Positions 8,719 through 17,688 of a DNA stretch of 64,000 bases are shown in pieces. The position numbers were made by a program, and so were the translations under genes. The stretch's first letter is position 1. The number at the start of each line of letters is the position of its first letter. The notes under the pieces were generated by a model that saw only the letters and a list, made by a program, of their open reading frames with translations, had not been told where the DNA came from and did not search any database. The stretch comes from CAYMYN01 sp964394665 (GTDB taxonomy: Bacteria > Planctomycetota > UBA1135 > GCA-002686595). The stretch is from positions 45,233 to 109,232 of the forward strand of contig CAYMYN010000015.1 of the NCBI GenBank assembly GCA_964394665.1, written 5' to 3'.

Positions 8719-9207
8719 TCAGGGCCGTCGCCCCTCGACCCCTTCGACCTCGATGCCGTGCCGGCGCAGGAGCGCGGTGGTGACGCCCGGACCGTCGACG
8801 AGCTCGCCCGCGACGTGGGTCTGGCGCGCGCCGCAGGAGGGCGAGCGTTCCTTGAGGAAGGCGCGCGTGATGCCGTGCGCGCGGCAGGTCTCGAGCGCGG
8901 CGCGGGCGCCGGCCAGGAAGCCCGCGCTGACGTCCGCGCCCGACTCGGTGAGCACGCGCGCGTCGCCGTCCAGGACCTCGGCGGCGCCGCCGCGCTCGAT
9001 CCAGGCCGGCGGGCGCGGGGTGCCGAGGCCCCCGGCCTCCTCGGGGCAGAAGGGGACGGGCTGCAGGCCGCGCGCCGCGAGCTCGCGTTCGAGCGCACCG
9101 TCGCGGTTCGCGCGCCCGTCGTAGCGACACTCGCGACCCAGGAGGCAGGCGCTCACCAGCACGCGAGCGTGCGGCGCGTGCTGGTCGTCGGGCTGGGCCT
9201 CGCTCAC
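8719..9207 (-). CDS. DUF523 family protein
   Basis: A 162-residue protein with the DUF523 signature at its N-terminus (VSACLLGRECRYDGRAN), the internal CPEEAGGLGTPR motif and the SPSCG motif (LKERSPSCGA). The conserved cysteines suggest metal or cluster binding, but the biochemical function of the family is not established. A GTG at 9207 is used as start because it gives the normal family length; no good ribosome site is visible. It is divergent from the DJ-1-like gene with only 33 bases between them, so the two probably share a promoter region. It ends 23 bases from the convergent sigma fusion gene. Confidence 0.8.
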   Translation of the reverse strand: MSEAQPDDQHAPHARVLVSACLLGRECRYDGRANRDGALERELAARGLQPVPFCPEEAGGLGTPRPPAWIERGGAAEVLDGDARVLTESGADVSAGFLAGARAALETCRAHGITRAFLKERSPSCGARQTHVAGELVDGPGVTTALLRRHGIEVEGVEGRRP

Positions 9208-9240
9208 GGGGCCAGCATAGCCCGCTAGGATGGCCCCATC

Positions 9241-9834
9241 ATGGCCACCACCGAACCGCGCATCCTGGTGCCCCTCGCCCCCGGCTTCGAGGAGATCGAG
9301 GCCGTCGGCATCCTCGACGTCCTGCGCCGCGCGGACCTCGAGGTCGTCGCGGCGAGCCTCGCGCCCGGCCCGGTCGAGGGTTCGCACGGCATCACGCTGG
9401 TGCCCGACGCGGACCTCGCGCACCTCGACCTCGATGGCTTCGACGCCGTGGTGTTGCCCGGGGGCATGCCGGGCACGCGCAACCTGATGGCCGACGAACG
9501 CCTGCTGGGGCTCGTCCGGCGCCTGGCGCGCGAGGGTCGCACCACCGCCGCGGTGTGCGCGGCGCCCCTGGTGCTGCAGGCGGCCGGGGTGCTGGGGGAG
9601 GCGCCCGTCACCTCGCACCCCAGCGTGCGCGGGGAACTCGCTGGCCGGACCGTGGTCGATGGGCCGCGGGTGGTGGAGTCGGGCCCGATCGTCACCAGCC
9701 AGGGGCCGGGGACGGTGCTCGAGTTCGCCCTGGCCCTGGTCGCGCGTTGGCGCGGCGCGCAGCGCGCGGCGGAGCTGGGCCGCGGCATGTTGGTCCAGGC
9801 GCCGCCCGAGGGGACCGGGCCCGCCCGCGGCTGA
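9241..9834 (+). CDS. DJ-1/PfpI family protein, YajL-like
   Basis: A 197-residue protein of the DJ-1/ThiJ class. It has the nucleophile-elbow cysteine C106 (AAVCAAPL), the supporting glutamate E18 (GFEEIEA) and H126 (TSHPSV). These fall at the same residue numbers as in human DJ-1, so the active site is intact. Members act as oxidative-stress chaperones, or as deglycases in disputed reports. The sequence resembles E. coli YajL over its whole length (LPGGMPGTRNL, GPGTVLEFALALV). It is cytoplasmic with no signal peptide, is transcribed away from the DUF523 gene, and is followed by a GC-rich hairpin. Confidence 0.87.
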   Translation: MATTEPRILVPLAPGFEEIEAVGILDVLRRADLEVVAASLAPGPVEGSHGITLVPDADLAHLDLDGFDAVVLPGGMPGTRNLMADERLLGLVRRLAREGRTTAAVCAAPLVLQAAGVLGEAPVTSHPSVRGELAGRTVVDGPRVVESGPIVTSQGPGTVLEFALALVARWRGAQRAAELGRGMLVQAPPEGTGPARG

Positions 9835-9848
9835 GTCGGCCGTCGCCC

Positions 9849-9877
9849 GGGCCCGCCCCGCGCGGGGGCGGGGGCCT
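9849..9877 (+). terminator. Probable intrinsic terminator after the DJ-1-like gene
   Basis: A GC-rich imperfect inverted repeat (about GGCCCGCCCC, then GGGGCGGGGGCC) starts about 15 bases past the stop codon and is followed by a short TTCC. Confidence 0.45.
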
Positions 9878-9977
9878 TCCGGGTAACATCCCCGCCCCCT
9901 TCCGGTAGGGACCCCTCCGCGCCCGCGAACGCCGGCTTCCGCGACCCCCGTCTTCTAGCGACCCCCGCCCCGACGAC

Positions 9978-11060
9978 ATGCGCCTCCCCGCCCTGCTCCT
10001 CGCTCCGCTCCTGCTCGCCGCGACCGCGACCCCCGACACGATCTACCTCGTCGACGGCCGCTCCCTCGACAACGTCGAGATCGCGACCGAGACCCTCAAG
10101 GAGATCAGCTACCGCGAGGGCAACAAACGCGAGACCGTGCCCTCCGAGAAGGTCCTGCGGGTGCGCTACAAGTCGTTGCCCCAGCTCGTCGACCGGGCCG
10201 AGGTGGCGGCCAAGGAAGGCCAGATCGAGGACGCCATCACCGACCTCGAGACCTACCTCGCGGGTCTCGCCTCCAGCGGCCGGCGCGAACGCCTCGAGTG
10301 GGCTCCGGCCTACGCCGCCCACCGCCTGGTGCGCCTCAACTCGCTCATCGGCGAGCCCGCCAAGGCCGCCGCGGCCGCCGACCGTCTGATCCAGAGCTTC
10401 CCGCAGTCGCGCTACGTGCCGCTGGCCTACCTCGGCAAGGCCCAGGCGCAGTTCGATCAGGGCAACCGCGCGGCAGCGGAGAAGACCCTCGACGATCTGA
10501 TCGCGCTCGTGGGGCGCGACTCGCTCTCGCCCCGCTGGCGGCTCGAGGCCCAGCTCGCCAAGGTGCTCGGCAACGCCGACCTGCGCGGCCCGCAGAAACG
10601 CGAGGCGCTGATCCGCATCTCGGGCGAGGCCGGACGCGAGTTCCCCACCGTGCGCAACAAGGCCGACGTGGCCGAGGGCGAGGTGCTGCTGGCCGCGAAG
10701 CAGGCCGACGACGCCGAGAAGATCTTCAACCGCGTGCTCGCCGACGCTCAGGCGGACGGCGCGACCCTGGCCGCGGCCTACACGGGCCTGGGCGACGTGC
10801 TCTACCAGCGCGCCACGAGCCAACAGGGCGAGCAGGCGAAGGGGACCTTCCGCCAGGCGCTGCTGGCCTACATGCGGGTGGTCGTGAACCACCCCGACCA
10901 GCTCGCCTATGTGCCCAAGGCGATGTTCTACGCCGGGCGTTCGTTCGACCAGATCGGCGCCGAGGACGCGCGCGACAACTCGCGCAAGCTCTACCTGGCC
11001 ATCGTGCGCCAGTACCCCGGCACGAACTGGGCCTCCGAGGCCCGGGGTTTCCTCCGCTAG
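9978..11060 (+). CDS. Exported tetratricopeptide-repeat protein
   Basis: A 360-residue protein with an N-terminal signal peptide (LPALLLAPLLLAATATP). A short beta segment of about 45 residues (IYLVDGRSLDNVEIATETL, then VPSEKVLRVRY) resembles the small domain often preceding TPR arrays in planctomycete proteins. From about residue 65 onward there are repeated 34-residue helical pairs typical of TPR or YbgF/BamD-like scaffolds, e.g. AAAADRLIQSFPQSRYVPLAYLG and YMRVVVNHPDQLAY. No catalytic motif is visible. The protein is probably a periplasmic scaffold; its partner is unknown. A strong terminator hairpin follows at 11086. Confidence 0.72.
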   Translation: MRLPALLLAPLLLAATATPDTIYLVDGRSLDNVEIATETLKEISYREGNKRETVPSEKVLRVRYKSLPQLVDRAEVAAKEGQIEDAITDLETYLAGLASSGRRERLEWAPAYAAHRLVRLNSLIGEPAKAAAAADRLIQSFPQSRYVPLAYLGKAQAQFDQGNRAAAEKTLDDLIALVGRDSLSPRWRLEAQLAKVLGNADLRGPQKREALIRISGEAGREFPTVRNKADVAEGEVLLAAKQADDAEKIFNRVLADAQADGATLAAAYTGLGDVLYQRATSQQGEQAKGTFRQALLAYMRVVVNHPDQLAYVPKAMFYAGRSFDQIGAEDARDNSRKLYLAIVRQYPGTNWASEARGFLR

Positions 11061-11085
11061 GAGAAGCGGGGAAACGGGCCTCTGT

Positions 11086-11119
11086 GGGGCGGCTCCTCCC
11101 GGTCGGGAGGGGCCGCCCC
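11086..11119 (+). terminator. Intrinsic terminator hairpin
   Basis: A 15-bp inverted repeat with one G-T pair (arms 11086-11100 and 11105-11119) begins 26 bases after the TPR gene stop codon. Confidence 0.65.
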
Positions 11120-11293
11120 GCGCGTTGGAGGGCGCCCTTCCCGGCCGCGGCGCGGCCCTTCCCCGGAAGTCTCCGCGGCGAGGTGGGGGCGGGTACTCCA
11201 CCCGCGCGCCCCCCGGGCCACCGCCCCCGGGCAGCGTGATCTCCTTGCTCCCCGCGGCCGGCGCACCAGGGCGCTGGCCGTTCGGCGACGAGA

Positions 11294-11300
11294 CAGGAGG
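11294..11300 (+). promoter_or_regulatory. Ribosome binding site that fixes the GTG start of the ECF sigma gene
   Basis: CAGGAGG ends six bases before the GTG at 11307. It is one of the few near-perfect Shine-Dalgarno sites in the window and supports this start over the internal ATG at 11328. Confidence 0.7.
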
Positions 11301-11306
11301 AACCCC

Positions 11307-11906
11307 GTGAGAGCGTTGATCGGAACGATGGACTGGGAAGGGCTCGAGGAGCTACGGCCGTTGCTGCGCTCGAGCCTGGCGCGACGGTGCTCGGACGAAC
11401 ACGACGTCGAGGACGTGGTCCAGGAGACGTTGCTGCGCGCGGCGCGCTATCGCCGCGGGCTGGGCGACCCCGAGCGCCTGGCGCGTTGGGTCGTGCGCAT
11501 CGGCCGCAACGTGTGCCGCGACCGCCGCCGCACGGAGTGGCGCCTGAGGCGGCGCTTCGCGGACGAGGCCTTCTTCGAGGCCCTGCCGGGAACCGAGGGG
11601 GCCTTCCCGATGCTGGAGGAGGAGGCCAGCGGCGTGTGCATCTCGGGGCAGGAGGTCGACCTCGAGACCGCCCTGCGGCTCCTGGGCCAGGCCCTGGCCG
11701 AGCTCGTCCCCGCCGACCGCGCCCTGCTCCAGCACCACTACGTCGCGCGCCACACCTGCCGCGAGACCGCCGCGCGCTGTGGGATCCCCGCCTCGCTCGT
11801 CAAGGTGCGCCTGTTCCGGCTGCGGCGACGCTTGGGGCGGCGCATGGAGCGCCTCCTGGTGCGGGCCCGCCTCGCGCGCCTGGGCGTGCTGGAGGCGGTG
11901 GCATGA
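11307..11906 (+). CDS. RNA polymerase sigma factor, ECF subfamily
   Basis: A 199-residue stand-alone ECF sigma factor. Region 2 is visible around residues 15-75 (DEHDVEDVVQETLLRAARY, then LARWVVRIGRNVCRDRRR), and region 4 around 115-175 with the helix-turn-helix TCRETAARCGIPASLVKVRL. A longer than usual acidic linker (FADEAFFEALPGTEGAF) joins them. A GTG start is preceded by AGGAGG. The stop codon overlaps the ATG of the next gene as ATGA, so the membrane TPR protein is translated with it and is a candidate regulator. Unlike the two other ECF proteins in this window it has no membrane extension. Confidence 0.87.
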   Translation: MRALIGTMDWEGLEELRPLLRSSLARRCSDEHDVEDVVQETLLRAARYRRGLGDPERLARWVVRIGRNVCRDRRRTEWRLRRRFADEAFFEALPGTEGAFPMLEEEASGVCISGQEVDLETALRLLGQALAELVPADRALLQHHYVARHTCRETAARCGIPASLVKVRLFRLRRRLGRRMERLLVRARLARLGVLEAVA

Positions 11907-12877
11907 GCACCCTCTCCACGGCGTTGGGGCTGGTGGCGCTGGCCGCGCTCGGCTTCGGGCTGTTCCCCGGAGGCGCCGGCGAGCCCGCCGGGCCGCCCGC
12001 CGATTCCAGCCCCGCCGATACCCCCCGGGTCGAGGCCGCCCAGCGGGCGCTCGTGGCCGCGGGCGCGCACAAACGGGCCCTGATCGGGACCTCCGGCGCA
12101 CGCCGCGAAGCCCTGCGCCAGACCGCGATCGACGCCTACCGCGGCGTGCTGCGCGAGTACTCCGGACTGCCGCGCGTCGGCGCCGAGGCGGCGTTCCGGG
12201 CCGGCGAGCTGCTGCGCGCCGCGGGGCGCGCGGACGAAGCGGGGATCGAGTTCCGCAGCGCCCAGCGCCTCGGGGAGGGGACGCCCTTCCAGGCTCGGGC
12301 GGGCCTGGAGCTCGGCCACCTCGCGCGGCGCGCCAAGCGCCACGACGAGGCGCTGCGCGAGTACGAACGGGTGCGCCTCGACGCGCGCGCCGAGCTCGAG
12401 CAGCGCCACGAGGCGACCTGGTGGGCGGGCCGCGTGCACGCCGCCGAGGGCCGCATCCCCGACGCCGCGCGGCTCTACGAACGCGTGGCGCGGGACGCGG
12501 AGGACCCGCTGGACCAGATCCGCGCCTTCGACGCCTGGGCGACGCTGCTGGTCGAAGCCCGTGACCCCGAGGGCGCCGCCGGCGTGCTCGAGCAGTGCTG
12601 GTGGGCGCTGCACGACCGCGCGCTCGAGGAGACGCGCTTCGGGGCGCGGGTGCGCGCCGCGCTCGAGGGCATGCGCTGCCGCGAGCTGCTCGAGCGCGCG
12701 GTGCACGAGCGCCTGCGGCGCGAACCGCAGCGCCTCACGCCGCTGCCGCGCGCGTCGACGCCCTTCGACTTCGATGCTCCGCCGGATGCGCGCGGTCCGT
12801 GGCCCGCGCATCGACCGCCGCAAGTCCGAGGGATGGGAAGTTCTCCGCCGCCGCACTTCCCTCCGACTGGATTCTGA
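11903..12877 (+). CDS. Membrane-anchored TPR-like protein coupled to an ECF sigma factor
   Basis: A 324-residue protein with an N-terminal hydrophobic segment (LSTALGLVALAALGFGLFPGG) that is a signal peptide or anchor. After a Pro/Ala-rich linker come helical repeats of TPR type from about residue 70 to 270 (GAEAAFRAGELLRAAGRADEA, then LELGHLARRAKRHDEALREYE). The C-terminal tail is Pro- and Arg-rich and lacks family resemblance. The ATGA overlap with the sigma gene means the two are co-expressed. By position it could act as an anti-sigma or sensor protein, but it has no zinc-finger anti-sigma motif, so this is inference only. It ends at a bidirectional terminator shared with the convergent gene. 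Confidence 0.68.
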   Translation: MSTLSTALGLVALAALGFGLFPGGAGEPAGPPADSSPADTPRVEAAQRALVAAGAHKRALIGTSGARREALRQTAIDAYRGVLREYSGLPRVGAEAAFRAGELLRAAGRADEAGIEFRSAQRLGEGTPFQARAGLELGHLARRAKRHDEALREYERVRLDARAELEQRHEATWWAGRVHAAEGRIPDAARLYERVARDAEDPLDQIRAFDAWATLLVEARDPEGAAGVLEQCWWALHDRALEETRFGARVRAALEGMRCRELLERAVHERLRREPQRLTPLPRASTPFDFDAPPDARGPWPAHRPPQVRGMGSSPPPHFPPTGF

Positions 12878-13093
12878 GTCAAGATCCTGTCGATGACGGT
12901 TGCGGCGTCGGCGCGCCGCGGGACGGAGGGCTCTCGAAGTCCTCCGCAACGCGGCGAGCCCGTCGGCTCCACGCAGTCATCACCACGACATCAACGGGCG
13001 GTCCGCGTTTCCCCGCGCAAGGGGACGGGCCGCCCTGGTCGTTGTCAGGGCCCCCCGGCGCACGCCGCGCAGCGCAGCGGCGTTCGAACGGCG

Positions 13094-13125
13094 CCGGCCC
13101 GTCCCCCGGGTGGGGAACGGGCCGG
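13094..13125. terminator. Bidirectional terminator hairpin
   Basis: A 13-bp inverted repeat with a single bulged A (arms 13094-13106 and 13112-13125) lies between the convergent TPR gene and the choice-of-anchor B gene. The remaining 12878-13160 sequence shows no gene. Confidence 0.6.
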
Positions 13126-13160
13126 CCGCCGCGCTCGATGGGCTCGCGTTCGGCCGCCGG

Positions 13161-15794
13161 TCAGGGGCAGAACGAGACGTGCAGGGCATCGGAGAAGTTG
13201 AAGCCCGCGCCCCCGGCCGCCGGATCGCGGTACCAGAGCTGGAAGTTCCAGGAGGAACCCGCCTGGATCTCGCCCGAGCCGCCGTTGGCGGGGGGCGCGC
13301 CGAGATCCAGGGCGCGCTGCACGTCCCCGAGGGAGTCGAGCAGCACCGCCGGCGAGAGCCGGTGGATGCCCGAGGAACCGCCGCCGACGCAGCGGAAGCC
13401 GTCGCCGAAGGGCACCTGGATCTGGGTCGAGCCGTAGAAGAAGAGCCCGAACTGGCCCGGGGCACCGCTGTCGACGGTCAGGACCAGGTCGTTGGCCGCC
13501 ACGCTCGCCGAGCCCGCGTAGCCGATGTGGCCGCCCGACGAGACCGAGTTGGGCGCGGCGACGCAGTAGGTGTACAGGCTCGGCAGGCACTGGCACTCGT
13601 CCGGGATGCCGTCGCCGTTCACGTCCGGGCTGGTGCCGGCGAAGATGTCCATGTTGTCCGGCGTGCCGTTCGAGTTGCAGTCCCCGCAGGCGACGTCGGT
13701 GACCATCAGGTCGTCCACCGCGGCCTCGACGATCGAGCCCGAGCCGTGGTCGGAGGCTTCGAAGAACAGGCGCACCTGTCCGGGCTGGGCGTAGAAGTCC
13801 CGCACGCGGAGCTCGTGCCGGTACCAGCCGCCGCTCGCCTGGGGTCCCGCGGGACCGACGATCTCGGCGATCTGCCAGCCCGCGCCGCCGTCGTTCGAGA
13901 TGCCCACGATGAAGACGTCCAGGTTGGGGGCCGAACCGGCGTGGTTCGAGTACCAGCGCCAGTAGGAGATGCGCGGGTCGACGAGGTTCGAGAGATCGAA
14001 GACCGGCGAGTAGAGCGTCGTCTTGCCGCCGTCGACGTCGGCCTGGCCGACCGAGCCGCCCTGTGTCCCCTGGCCGGTGACCCAGCAGTGCGTGCCGGGG
14101 GCCGGGGTGTGGTCCGCGCTCGGTTGGGCCGCGGTGCCGATGGGGGCCACGCGCACCCAGATGCCGCTCGTCGCATCGTCGTCCGGGGCGCCCACGGTCC
14201 AGCCGGAGGGGGCCTCCATCTCGTCCACGACCGCCACCGCCGTCCCGTAGGAGAAGACGCCCAGGTGCACGCCCGCCGGCGCGCCCTGCGGGTCGGACCA
14301 CTGGGTCCCGTCGTTCGCTTGGGCGCTCACGTAGTAGCGCACCGGGCTGCCGCACACGCCGGCGGGCACGCTGGCCTCGTAGGTCGTGCCCGAGACGTGC
14401 GACATCGGCACGCTGACGAAGCCCTGGCCCAGGTCCATGTGCAGGAGCACCGTGCCGGGGACGAGGTCCCCGGGCTGGTCCTCGTAGACGTCGACGCGCA
14501 CCAGGTCCCCCTCGGGGGCGAACTGCAGCGGCGGGCCGCCGGTGAAGTCGAACTCGAGCGGAGCGGTCCCGACGTGCCAGACGAAGAGGCCCCGCTCGAG
14601 GTCGCTGCCGATCACGACGCCGCTCGGGAAGTAGGGGTAGACGCTCCACAGCCCGTTGAAGCTCGGGTTGTCGTTGTCGGGGAAGGTGTCGAACCAGGCC
14701 ACCTCGACCGGGGCCAAGGGGTTCGTCTGGTCGAAGATGCGCAGGCGGCTGCGGTAGTTGGCCTCGTAGATGAGGTTGCCGCGCACGTAGAGGTTGTGCC
14801 CGACGGCCGGGTTCCCGTTGGTGAAGGTGCCCGCCGGGATGGGGTTCGCCGGGTTCGAGACGTCGATGATGTGGGTCGTCGTCGTCAGCCCGTTGCCCTC
14901 GTCCAACTCGTCGTTGAGGTAGAGGTACTGGCGGTCCTCCGACAACCAGGCCTGGTGCGAGTAAGCGGGGTTCGAGTAGCTGGTCTGCCCGATGTGCTGG
15001 ATGCTCGCCGGGTTGGTGACGTCGAGCACCGAGAGCCCGGTCGAGCCGTAGCCACCGTTGAAGCCGCTGCAGGCGAAGGCCAGCGTCTTGCCCGCGTAGG
15101 GCCCGCTGTCGTAGGTGACGAGCTGCACATCGTGCACGTAGCGGCTCGACCACGACCCCACGAAGGCCGGCGCGGCGGGGTTCGACAGGTCGTACAGGCG
15201 CAGGCCGTTGTCCCCGCCCCCGGCGCGCGCGAGCAGGCCGCGGTCGGTGTCGATGGCCACGTTGTGCGAGGCGCCCGTCCCGAAGTCGTTGACCTGGTTG
15301 ACCAGGGTCACGCTCCCCTGGTCGATGGCCGAGAGGTCGAAGACCTGGATGCCGCCGCCGCCCTCGGAGACCACGTAGGCGTGGTGGGCGTAAACCTTCA
15401 CGTCGCGCCACAGGCTGTTCGGCCCGCTGTGGTTGGCGACGATCAGCGGCGCTCCGGGCACGGTGATGTCGACGAAGCCCGTGCCGTGGGAGTGGCCGAA
15501 GAGCGCGTACTCGCGCCCCGAGGGCGACACGTAGCCCCAGCAGTCGTTGCCGCTGGTGACGCTCGCGCCGAACTCCGCCAGGGGCAGCCAGCCCAGGAGG
15601 TGCACGCCCTGGGACTGGAAGACCGTGCCCGCGCCCGCCGCCAGGTGGTTCGGCCCCGGGGCCGCGATCTGGGCGTTGCGATAGCCGGGGCCGACGTGCG
15701 GGGGCCGGCGGTCGAGGACCTTGGGGTCGGTCTCGTGGGCCGCTGCGGCGCCGGCGAGGAGCAGGGCGGGGGCCAGGAGGGAGAGAACGCGCAT
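13161..15794 (-). CDS. Choice-of-anchor B family exported protein
   Basis: An 877-residue protein with a signal peptide (MRVLSLLAPALLLAGAAAA). Residues about 25-470 match the choice-of-anchor B propeller family: LVID-type repeats such as SGREYALFGHSHGTGFVDI, LWRDVKVYAHHAYVVSEG, HNVAIDTDRGLLARAGG and DNDNPSFNGLWSVYPYFPSG. A beta-sandwich, possibly Ig-like, and a jellyroll-like stretch (about 540-690) follow. Next is a dockerin-like calcium segment (DCNSNGTPDNMDIF, then DVNGDGIPDECQC), and finally a C-terminal module related to those at 5014 and 40932 (VPFGDGFRCVGG, then WNFQLWYRDPAAGG). The protein is predicted to be secreted or surface-bound. The family function is unknown; anchors differ between lineages, hence its name. 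The upstream operon begins 95 bases away on the same strand. Confidence 0.85.
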   Translation of the reverse strand: MRVLSLLAPALLLAGAAAAHETDPKVLDRRPPHVGPGYRNAQIAAPGPNHLAAGAGTVFQSQGVHLLGWLPLAEFGASVTSGNDCWGYVSPSGREYALFGHSHGTGFVDITVPGAPLIVANHSGPNSLWRDVKVYAHHAYVVSEGGGGIQVFDLSAIDQGSVTLVNQVNDFGTGASHNVAIDTDRGLLARAGGGDNGLRLYDLSNPAAPAFVGSWSSRYVHDVQLVTYDSGPYAGKTLAFACSGFNGGYGSTGLSVLDVTNPASIQHIGQTSYSNPAYSHQAWLSEDRQYLYLNDELDEGNGLTTTTHIIDVSNPANPIPAGTFTNGNPAVGHNLYVRGNLIYEANYRSRLRIFDQTNPLAPVEVAWFDTFPDNDNPSFNGLWSVYPYFPSGVVIGSDLERGLFVWHVGTAPLEFDFTGGPPLQFAPEGDLVRVDVYEDQPGDLVPGTVLLHMDLGQGFVSVPMSHVSGTTYEASVPAGVCGSPVRYYVSAQANDGTQWSDPQGAPAGVHLGVFSYGTAVAVVDEMEAPSGWTVGAPDDDATSGIWVRVAPIGTAAQPSADHTPAPGTHCWVTGQGTQGGSVGQADVDGGKTTLYSPVFDLSNLVDPRISYWRWYSNHAGSAPNLDVFIVGISNDGGAGWQIAEIVGPAGPQASGGWYRHELRVRDFYAQPGQVRLFFEASDHGSGSIVEAAVDDLMVTDVACGDCNSNGTPDNMDIFAGTSPDVNGDGIPDECQCLPSLYTYCVAAPNSVSSGGHIGYAGSASVAANDLVLTVDSGAPGQFGLFFYGSTQIQVPFGDGFRCVGGGSSGIHRLSPAVLLDSLGDVQRALDLGAPPANGGSGEIQAGSSWNFQLWYRDPAAGGAGFNFSDALHVSFCP

Positions 15795-15889
15795 GGGGAT
15801 CCGGGCGGGGGGAGTGGAGCGGGGCGCGCCCGGGGAGGGGGGGCGCGGGGGCGGTTCCAAGCTACGGGACGGGGCCCGTACCCGGAAGC

Positions 15890-17266
15890 CTACCCGTCCC
15901 GCGGGGTAGGGAGCGGGGACGGGGGTTGGGTGAGGAGCTCCGCGCTCGGCATCGCGCCGCTGAGCGACCGCAGGAACGCGACCAGGTCGCTCTGCTCCCG
16001 CTCGTCGAGCTCGAGGGGGCGCAGCACCGGCTCGCCGTGGGCGTGGCCGCGCACCGCGCCCTCGAGGGTCGAGTAGTAGTGCACGACCTCCTCGAGGGTC
16101 ATGAAGTGGCCGTTGTGCATGAAGGGGCCGCGCTCGGCGACGTTGCGCAGGCTGGGCGTCTTGAAGGCGCCGAAGTCGCTCGAGGTGTCGGCGCTCGCCG
16201 CGTCCTGCGCGCGCCGTCGAGCGGCCTCGCCGGTCGGATCGTCGCTGTGCGGCGAGGCAGCGTGGAACGGATCCGTGCGCGCCAGCGCCCGACCGCCGTA
16301 GCGCCCCGGGTCGTCCGGCAACCCGCCGTCCGGGCCGGGCAACATCAGGTCGTGGAAGGCGCCGTCCTGGAAGTTGGGGCCGTGGTGGCACGAACGGCAG
16401 TTGGCCTTGCCCACGAACAGCTCGAAGCCGCGGCGCGCGTCCTCGGGGAAGCTCGCCACGGCTGCGCCGTCGCCCTCGCGCAGCGCGCGCACGAACCGGT
16501 CGAAGGGCGCGTCGTCGCGCACCAGGCGCCGTTGGTAGGCGGCGAGGGCCTTGCCCAGGCCCACGAAGACGCGCGTGACCCGTTCGCGATCCTCGTGCGC
16601 CATGGCCTCCCAGGCGGACGAGCGTGCGTCGTGCGTCCCGTCGCGCCGCGGCCGCGCGCCGGCGGGGAAACGGGCCTGATCGGAGAGATCGGGGAGTGGA
16701 CCGAAGAGCTGCTCGAAGGCGCGCGCCAGCTCGGGGTGCTTGGCGACGCGCCGCGCCGCGTCGACGCGGCTGCCGTCCATCTCGCTGGCCTCCTCGATCG
16801 GCCCCAGGGCCTGCGCCCAGAGCGTGTCGGCGCGGCCGTCCCAGAAGAACGACTCCTGGTGGGCGACGTTCCAGAGCGAGGGCGTGCGCCGCGTCCCCGG
16901 TCCCAGTCCGCGGGCCAGGGCGCGCGCGTCGCTGAACTCGAGGTCCGGGTCGTGGCAGGTCGCGCACGAGACGCTGCCGTCCCGCGAGAGCGCGCCGTCG
17001 AAGAACAACCACTGCCCCAGGTGCGCGGCCCGCGGATCGTCCGCCACGCGGTTCGTGGGATCCGCGGGCACCGGCCCGAGGGGCGACATCGACAGGGCCA
17101 ACCGCGCCGCCCGCTCCGAGAGCCCGCTGTCCGGCCCCTGCCCCGGACCGGCGCGCGCGGCGGCCAGCAGGATCCCGGCGCCGAGCAGGATCGCGGCCGT
17201 CCGGTTCCGGCCGAGACGCGCTCCGCCGCCGCCCACGGATCGGTGCGCGGGGTTCAATCGATCCAC
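15890..17266 (-). CDS. Di-heme cytochrome c peroxidase (CCP/MauG family)
   Basis: A 458-residue protein with an N-terminal anchor or signal (TAAILLGAGILLAAARAG). It has two c-type heme sites: CATCH at residues 101-105 and CRSCH at 290-294. Flanking family motifs include LGQWLFFDGALSRDGSVS, RRTPSLWNVAH and SFFWDGRADTLWAQA around heme 1, and KTPSLRNVAERGPFMHNG near the C-terminus. The architecture is that of bacterial CCPs, which reduce hydrogen peroxide in the periplasm, and of the related MauG enzymes. The GTG start at 17266 overlaps the end of the YtkA-like gene by 13 bases, consistent with an operon (NHL propeller, YtkA-like, CCP). The electron donor is not evident. Confidence 0.88.
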   Translation of the reverse strand: MDRLNPAHRSVGGGGARLGRNRTAAILLGAGILLAAARAGPGQGPDSGLSERAARLALSMSPLGPVPADPTNRVADDPRAAHLGQWLFFDGALSRDGSVSCATCHDPDLEFSDARALARGLGPGTRRTPSLWNVAHQESFFWDGRADTLWAQALGPIEEASEMDGSRVDAARRVAKHPELARAFEQLFGPLPDLSDQARFPAGARPRRDGTHDARSSAWEAMAHEDRERVTRVFVGLGKALAAYQRRLVRDDAPFDRFVRALREGDGAAVASFPEDARRGFELFVGKANCRSCHHGPNFQDGAFHDLMLPGPDGGLPDDPGRYGGRALARTDPFHAASPHSDDPTGEAARRRAQDAASADTSSDFGAFKTPSLRNVAERGPFMHNGHFMTLEEVVHYYSTLEGAVRGHAHGEPVLRPLELDEREQSDLVAFLRSLSGAMPSAELLTQPPSPLPTPRDG

Positions 17267-17688
17267 ACCTCGACCTGGGCGCGCTCGGTGACGGCGCCGG
17301 CGGTGACGTCGAAGTAGAGCTCCCAGTGGCCCGGCATGAACAGGCGCAGGCCGCGGGCGCGGAAACGGCCGGGGGCCAGGCGTTCGGTGCGCGGCTCGCG
17401 CAGCAGGCCGTGGCCGTGCTCGGGCATGTCGCCGTCGATGGTCAGGGCGTGGCCCTCGGGTGGCGGGCCGCCGGGGGTCGCCAGGAGCTCGACCTCGACT
17501 TCGAAGTCGACCCCCAACTCGAGGCGCGCCGGGTTCGTGCGATACCGCAGGCGGTGCGCGCCGTCATTGCTGGTGAGCGCTCGCCACCCTCCGTCGTCCT
17601 GGGCGCGGAGCGCGCCCAGGTGCTCCGCGCGCGGGCCGACCAGGGCCAGCGCCGCCGTCAGGGCCGCGAGCACGGCGCGCGTTCTCAT
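17254..17688 (-). CDS. YtkA/FixH-like exported protein
   Basis: A 144-residue protein with a signal peptide (LAALTAALALVG). The mature part is one beta-sandwich with the YtkA-like pattern: LELGVDFEVEVELLATPGG, then a His/Met-rich DGDMPEHGHGLL, APGRFRARGLRLFMPGHWEL and a terminal strand (ERAQVEVWID). His and Met residues in this family can bind copper, but that is not shown here. The ATG overlaps the stop of the NHL gene as ATGA, and its own 3' end overlaps the cytochrome c peroxidase start. The three are therefore one translationally coupled unit, probably handling a periplasmic redox or metal task. Confidence 0.75.
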   Translation of the reverse strand: MRTRAVLAALTAALALVGPRAEHLGALRAQDDGGWRALTSNDGAHRLRYRTNPARLELGVDFEVEVELLATPGGPPPEGHALTIDGDMPEHGHGLLREPRTERLAPGRFRARGLRLFMPGHWELYFDVTAGAVTERAQVEVWID

